A stretch of DNA of 64,000 bases from a virus. The stretch lies in IMG/VR virus record IMGVR_UViG_3300043172_000799, positions 28,944-92,943 of that record. One strand, given 5' to 3'. Shown piece by piece: positions 60,151-64,000 of the stretch. The position numbers and the translations under genes were made by a program. Position 1 is the stretch's first letter, and every line of letters begins with the position of its first letter. The notes under the pieces were generated by a model that saw only the letters and a program-made list of their open reading frames with translations, was not told the DNA's origin and made no database searches.

Positions 60151-60585
60151 ATGGAATATACATTAGGTAAAAACACAACTAAGAATCTAGAATCAATTTT
60201 GGAATCTGGTAAAGAATCTTCCAAAATATTGGTTAATGCTGTAAAGGATTTTATTCATGATACGCCAATAGATTTTTGCATTATAGGAAATGGTGGGTAT
60301 CGTACAACAGAGGTACAGCATGAATTGTTTCTTGCTGGTAATTCAAAATGTGATGGGATTAAGAATTTGTCAGAACATCAAAAAGGGCTGGCTGTTGATC
60401 TTGTCCCATGGATTAGTAACAAATCCTCATGGGATCGTGACAGTTGTTTGTATCTTGCCGGTGCTTTCATGGCATATTGTAACAGAATGAATATCCCAAT
60501 TACAGGTGGTGCAGATTGGAATGGTGATGGTAATTTGAAAGAGGCATTTTTTGATCCTTGCCATTTCCAGATAAAGGAGTTATAG
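60151..60585 (+). CDS. Endolysin, M15 family peptidase
   Basis: A 144-residue zinc peptidase. GGYRTTEVQHELF, then SEHQKGLAVDLVP (His and Asp ligands) and FFDPCHFQI (final His) form the M15 / VanY-like signature of L-alanoyl-D-glutamate endopeptidases. It cuts peptidoglycan cross-links in lysis. GGAG precedes the ATG. Confidence 0.88.
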   Translation: MEYTLGKNTTKNLESILESGKESSKILVNAVKDFIHDTPIDFCIIGNGGYRTTEVQHELFLAGNSKCDGIKNLSEHQKGLAVDLVPWISNKSSWDRDSCLYLAGAFMAYCNRMNIPITGGADWNGDGNLKEAFFDPCHFQIKEL

Positions 60586-60588
60586 AAT

Positions 60589-60711
60589 ATGGAATGGAAA
60601 GATTTTACATTGAAAGAAAAAGTCAAAATGATCGTAATAGGACCATGGCTTTTAATAGGTGGTCTTATTAAAACTTTGTATCGTGGAATACGATTTAATG
60701 ATTGGGAGTAG
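60589..60711 (+). CDS. Small membrane protein in the lysis group
   Basis: A 40-residue peptide: charged N-terminus, one hydrophobic segment (MIVIGPWLLIGGLI), basic end. AAAGGAG lies upstream, overlapping the endolysin end. It could help the holin. Function unknown. Confidence 0.55.
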   Translation: MEWKDFTLKEKVKMIVIGPWLLIGGLIKTLYRGIRFNDWE

Positions 60712-60760
60712 GAAACTATTTTGAATAAGTAGATAAATTGGATTGGAAAAGGAGTAGCAA

Positions 60761-61006
60761 ATGAGATTTTTTAATAAAGCATGGAAAATCTGGGGTGAGA
60801 AAGGGAAGATAGCATCCATTATAGGATTCTTCCTCACTGTTCCTGCAAATATTAGGACAACGTGGCTATACTTTCACGGAGTCACATTTACAAAAGAGGA
60901 TTTAACAGTATTGGTTGTAATGAATATGATTGGCATAATTTGGTTTATTTTGCCCAGCAGTATAACCATATCTGGTACACCTTTTAAATTAGAGATAGAG
61001 GACTAA
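60761..61006 (+). CDS. Holin candidate
   Basis: An 81-residue protein with two hydrophobic segments (IASIIGFFLTVPANI; LVVMNMIGIIWFILPSS), basic N-terminus. Size, topology and place between the endolysin and spanin-like genes suggest a class II-type holin. There is no direct family match. Confidence 0.55.
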   Translation: MRFFNKAWKIWGEKGKIASIIGFFLTVPANIRTTWLYFHGVTFTKEDLTVLVVMNMIGIIWFILPSSITISGTPFKLEIED

Positions 61007-61007
61007 T

Positions 61008-61277
61008 ATGAAACTAACACTAATTCTAATAGCAATTATATTTGTAGTAATTACAATAATCTTTATTAAGTTCAAGAGAAGTAAACCATCCACAAATTTA
61101 AAAAAAGATGAAAAGAAAAAAGAAAAGCTTTTGAAAAAGCTTTCGAAAATAGATGAATCACTTTCTGTTAGATATGAAAAAGTAACTAAGAAAGTAAATG
61201 ATATTAAGAAATCTACTTCTGAATCACAGGAAGCTATAGATAATAGCATGAATGATCTAGTAAGTAAAAAGGAATAG
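61008..61277 (+). CDS. Inner-membrane coiled-coil protein, i-spanin candidate
   Basis: An 89-residue protein with one N-terminal span (MKLTLILIAIIFVVITIIFI), then a Lys-rich coiled coil. It starts one base after the holin candidate stops. The shape fits an inner-membrane spanin subunit. Confidence 0.55.
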   Translation: MKLTLILIAIIFVVITIIFIKFKRSKPSTNLKKDEKKKEKLLKKLSKIDESLSVRYEKVTKKVNDIKKSTSESQEAIDNSMNDLVSKKE

Positions 61278-61279
61278 CT

Positions 61280-61774
61280 ATGAAGAAATTAAAAATATTA
61301 CTAGGTGTATTATTCTTATTGATATCTTTCAATATATTTTCTCAAGAAGAGTCTAAAATTGAAGTTTTAACTATTGACGGGGAAGAGTATAATGTGGTTA
61401 TTCCAGAAGATTATAGTAATTTAAAGAAAGCATATATCAGATCAATGACAGCATATCTTAAAACAAAGAATAATTATGAAACATTAAAATCAACCTTTGA
61501 TGAGTATCAGGAAGAAACTGATATACTCATTGCATCTAAAAATGAAGTTATAGCAGAACAGAAGGAATTGATAATTATTAAGGATGCCAGAATAAAACAA
61601 CTGGAGTCTGTTAAGGAAAGGTTTTCAATTATCCCTTCTGTGTATTACAGTATATCTGAAAATGGTTCTAGTGGAGGAGCAGGGGTTGGGTTTCTGTTAT
61701 TCAATTCCCTCTTCCTGCAAGCGCAGGGTGGATACCCTTTAGAAGCCAGATTTAGTATTGGGTGGAAATTTTAA
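61280..61774 (+). CDS. Exported coiled-coil protein with outer-membrane-like end
   Basis: A 164-residue protein with a signal peptide (MKKLKILLGVLFLLISFNIF, then SQEE), a central coiled coil of about 70 residues, and a short beta-rich C-terminus ending in ARFSIGWKF with terminal Phe, as in outer-membrane strands. With the coiled-coil gene before it, it may act as a spanin pair or an outer-membrane lysis factor. It implies a diderm host. Confidence 0.6.
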   Translation: MKKLKILLGVLFLLISFNIFSQEESKIEVLTIDGEEYNVVIPEDYSNLKKAYIRSMTAYLKTKNNYETLKSTFDEYQEETDILIASKNEVIAEQKELIIIKDARIKQLESVKERFSIIPSVYYSISENGSSGGAGVGFLLFNSLFLQAQGGYPLEARFSIGWKF

Positions 61775-61881
61775 AAAGCCCCAAACAAATGAGGCTTTCA
61801 ATTTGTTGATGTCCTATGTTATAGGATTTTTCATATAGTTTCTCTCTTTTTCCCTCCCTCCTTAATTGGTGGGAGGGTTTT
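61775..61881. terminator. Terminator cluster between converging operons
   Basis: AAAGCC/GGCTTT (61775-61798), with T runs on the minus-strand side; TCCTAT/ATAGGA plus TTTTT (61812-61831); and CCCTCCC/GGGAGGG plus TTTTATTT (61852-61885). They would stop transcription from both directions. Confidence 0.75.
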
Positions 61882-61883
61882 AT

Positions 61884-62153
61884 TTAATAAATACCATTTG
61901 GGAATGACTCATTAGATATAACACCTTTTTCCACCATCACATTATTCAATTCTCTTATAAGCTCTGTATTTATTTCTTTTTTATACATATCTAGTTTTAC
62001 AATAAGAGAAGTAAATTTGAAAAGCTTATTATCATTCACAGAAAATAGCTTGGACAATAGTTCTGATCCAATGAAATCCCCATCAGATTTAGCCTCAATC
62101 TCAATTAAAAACTTCTGTCCTTTTTCATACGGCATTGACATTTCTTTGCCCAT
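61884..62153 (-). CDS. Hypothetical protein
   Basis: An 89-residue protein: MPYEKGQKFLIEIEAKSDGDFIGSEL, then a helical half. GGGAGGA precedes the ATG and the upstream gene's stop touches it. Function unknown. Confidence 0.65.
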   Translation of the reverse strand: MGKEMSMPYEKGQKFLIEIEAKSDGDFIGSELLSKLFSVNDNKLFKFTSLIVKLDMYKKEINTELIRELNNVMVEKGVISNESFPNGIY

Positions 62154-62798
62154 TTAATCCTCCCATCCTAATTCAATAATTGTATTATAGAGTATATGTC
62201 GGATATCATCACTATAACCAAACCTCTCCTGATTGATAATAATGGATTTTAGAATATCTCCATCATCTCTCATGGTAGCTGATTTCCAATCAGTTATCAT
62301 TTCCAACAACGATAACAAAGACATCTGTGAAAGATCTCCTGTAATAAACAATTTGTTCTCACCACAAAGTGGGCATACACCATCCAAATTTGATTCTTCT
62401 TCAGGATTCCAGCTTGTTTCACAATGAGGGCAGTACAAATGCTTATGGTGTTCTGGATGATGAGAATTTTCAGCATAGTGATGGTCAAGTGCCACTCCCA
62501 TTCCTTTAAGGAAACCCTTATACTCATCACTACCATAAGTAGATCCTGTTAACTTAGGTGTGTACTTATCAAACACTTCCTTTTCAGGTGGATGAAGTTT
62601 AGAGTAGTCATGATTAGTAAATCTATCATTTAAATTTATTAATACCCTTCCTCCAAACTCTTGTACCATTTCAATATGATCTAATGTCTCTTGTGTTGAA
62701 TCATATTTTTTCAGTTGACCTCGACAATTACACTTTCCTGCAACCCCACTTCCGCAGATTACACAACTTGCTTCTCTACAACTATCATAATGTCCCAT
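62154..62798 (-). CDS. DUF5662 protein with zinc ribbon
   Basis: A 214-residue protein. A Cys-rich start (CREASCVICGSG...CNCRG) precedes the DUF5662 pattern: F-x-NHDYSKLHPPEKEVFDKY, then MGVALDHHYAENSHHPEHH, rich in His and Asp that could bind metals like an HD-type domain. A zinc ribbon (CPHCETSW...CPLCG) is inserted after it, then the domain resumes. Found widely in phages; substrate unknown. Confidence 0.8.
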   Translation of the reverse strand: MGHYDSCREASCVICGSGVAGKCNCRGQLKKYDSTQETLDHIEMVQEFGGRVLINLNDRFTNHDYSKLHPPEKEVFDKYTPKLTGSTYGSDEYKGFLKGMGVALDHHYAENSHHPEHHKHLYCPHCETSWNPEEESNLDGVCPLCGENKLFITGDLSQMSLLSLLEMITDWKSATMRDDGDILKSIIINQERFGYSDDIRHILYNTIIELGWED

Positions 62799-63765
62799 TT
62801 CTTACCTCTTTTTCTTTTGGTCTATTCAAAAAAGAGAATTCACCAAATATTTCTTTCTCTTTTTCAACCCTTGTTTTTATAGCATCTTCTTTGTTTGTAA
62901 ACCTACCAATACGGAAGGTTTCACCTCTGTGTGTTATTCTAGCCACCCATCTATTTCTTGCACTATCGTATGTAACCCCTTTACAACCGGAGGTGTTGTC
63001 AGAGGGGGTTACACTATTTTGGGCATTTCCCGATTTGTCGGTTATTCTCAGGTTTATTCTTTTATTGTCTAAAGTGTCTCCGTTCCAGTGGTCAACTAAT
63101 TTTTTGAGAGGACGGTTACATAGGAGTGAATGCATACTAATTGATCTATAACCATAGCCTCTCCCCCTATTAGCATAGGCATACCCATTAGTTAAGCTCC
63201 AACAATACTCTTTAACCAAGTCATAGTCGTCCTTATCAATCACGGTAAATTCATGCTCTTTATTAAAAAAGAATATCTTAATGTAATCCCCACAATCTTC
63301 TACATGATTAACCTTATGCATAACCTTAGATATACTGTCTCCAGCAATTTTTCTAGAACAAGTACTGCATCTAATTGCTGTCCCACCTATTAGTGCTTTT
63401 CTAGTAGCTACCTTTGAGTTACCACAAGAGCAAGTACATATATACCTCCATAGATGTGGGGGCTTTGTTGCACCGTGCACACTAAGCTTAGAACTATGCT
63501 CCACGCCAACTATAGTTAATTCACCATATTCTGTACCGTCTTCTAAAAGTTCTGAGTTAGTAGTCACTAAACATCCACAGCTTTTTACATCCCCTCTGAT
63601 AATTTTATTTCTCTGAATAGATTTTATTTTACCACAATCACATTCACAAAAATATCTCCAAACGGAAGGGCGTTTTGTATTTCCTATGACACTTGTATCA
63701 TCCACTTTTATAATAGTTAATTTATTGTATTTCTCTCCGCTTTTTAGGTATGTTTTATACTTCAA
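62785..63765 (-). CDS. HNH homing endonuclease with AP2 domain, TTG start
   Basis: A 326-residue protein. Two N-terminal zinc modules share Y-x-x-LTI, P-x-x-WRY-x-C-x-CGxxK (CECDCGK; CTCSCGN). The HNH core reads SMHSLLCNRPLKKLVDHWNG, DTLDNKRINLRI. An AP2 DNA-binding domain (SGCKGVTYDSARNRWVARI) follows. The TTG start overlaps the ATPase stop (TTGA) with AAGGAGG in front. It follows the SbcC-like gene, a likely homing target. Confidence 0.9.
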   Translation of the reverse strand: MKYKTYLKSGEKYNKLTIIKVDDTSVIGNTKRPSVWRYFCECDCGKIKSIQRNKIIRGDVKSCGCLVTTNSELLEDGTEYGELTIVGVEHSSKLSVHGATKPPHLWRYICTCSCGNSKVATRKALIGGTAIRCSTCSRKIAGDSISKVMHKVNHVEDCGDYIKIFFFNKEHEFTVIDKDDYDLVKEYCWSLTNGYAYANRGRGYGYRSISMHSLLCNRPLKKLVDHWNGDTLDNKRINLRITDKSGNAQNSVTPSDNTSGCKGVTYDSARNRWVARITHRGETFRIGRFTNKEDAIKTRVEKEKEIFGEFSFLNRPKEKEVRNGTL

Positions 63766-64000
63766 GCAGACCTCCTTATTTTACTATATCTTCCATCTTT
63801 AATAATCTCGATAACACGGTCTGCCCCACTTATGAGTTCATCCTCATGTGTGGATGTTATTACTTGTATCCCTAGCCTTGTGCACATCTCTTTTAAGAAC
63901 ATAGATGCACGATCCCTATAGTCTCTAGATACATGTTTAAATGGTTCATCCAGTACAAAGACAGGGGAACTCCTATCTGCCTGTAGTGACCACATAGACC
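63762..64000 (-). CDS. SbcC/Rad50-like ATPase, C-terminal end only
   Basis: The visible 79 codons are the C-terminus of a gene that continues past the right edge; the ATG at 63995 is probably internal. SSPVFVLDEPFKHVS is the Walker B/D-loop of Rad50-SbcC ATPases, followed by VITSTHEDELISGADRVIEI with the H-loop His. These proteins work with an SbcD-type nuclease on DNA ends, as T4 gp46/47 do. Confidence 0.8.
   Translation of the reverse strand, partial: SMWSLQADRSSPVFVLDEPFKHVSRDYRDRASMFLKEMCTRLGIQVITSTHEDELISGADRVIEIIKDGRYSKIRRSA

Noticed and set aside
63762-63995. A complete 77-residue ATPase-like protein
   Set aside because: The sequence starts in the middle of a Rad50/SbcC C-terminal domain; the gene clearly continues beyond the window.

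Overview
This is most of a low-GC tailed-phage (Caudoviricetes) genome, or a prophage region. It encodes a siphovirus-type virion: TerS/TerL, a DUF4055 portal, an SPP1 gp7-like head protein, scaffold, major capsid, connectors, tail terminator, tail tube, frameshifted tail chaperones, a 1167-residue tape measure, DUF1833 and NlpC/P60 tail-tip proteins and a J-like tip protein. Promoters are sigma70-like (TTGACA, 15-18 bp, TATAAT) with strong AAGGAG-type ribosome sites. Lipoproteins and an exported coiled-coil protein ending like an outer-membrane strand suggest a low-GC diderm host; a spirochaete would fit, but that is inference. The window is not complete: a small gene runs off the left edge and an SbcC-like ATPase off the right.

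Layout. 1-8.65 kb: very A/T-rich early region of small acidic unknown proteins; four genes on the minus strand, the rest on the plus strand, with repeated promoter and terminator cassettes. 8.65-9.54 kb: gene-free, hairpin-rich region (replication-origin candidate). 9.6-16.2 kb: second set of small early proteins, many Cys-rich, split by a minus-strand operon at 12.0-13.4 kb with overlapping divergent promoters. 16.2-25.6 kb: packaging and portal region with an intein in TerL and a homing endonuclease. 25.6-28.9 kb: inserted CRISPR module. 29.1-46.9 kb: scaffold, capsid, a 10-kb block with a giant fibre, connectors, a tRNA, another homing endonuclease, tail terminator and tube. 46.9-59.6 kb: tail tip and fibres. 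59.6-61.8 kb: lysis genes. 61.9-64 kb: minus-strand genes, including a DUF5662 protein, a homing endonuclease and an SbcC-like ATPase.

The most notable system is a phage-borne miniature type V-F CRISPR-Cas locus: a 447-residue Cas12f-like effector with intact RuvC residues, its own promoter and upstream terminators, a structured tracrRNA region with a two-part anti-repeat, and an array of five full repeats, five spacers and a truncated sixth repeat. No adaptation genes are present. The array ends abruptly in the C-terminal remnant of an HNH homing endonuclease. A plausible role is competition with other phages or mobile elements.

The genome is rich in homing elements: a class 3 intein with a LAGLIDADG domain in the TerL Walker A motif, four HNH-type endonuclease genes and one HNH remnant. 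Two insertions left 'ghost' copies of the interrupted gene's start, showing how cargo was added without destroying the neighbouring gene. Other features of note are a CAU-anticodon tRNA with a long variable arm, a canonical -1 frameshift signal in the tail chaperones, and hairpins that bury the ribosome site of terS and two endonuclease genes.
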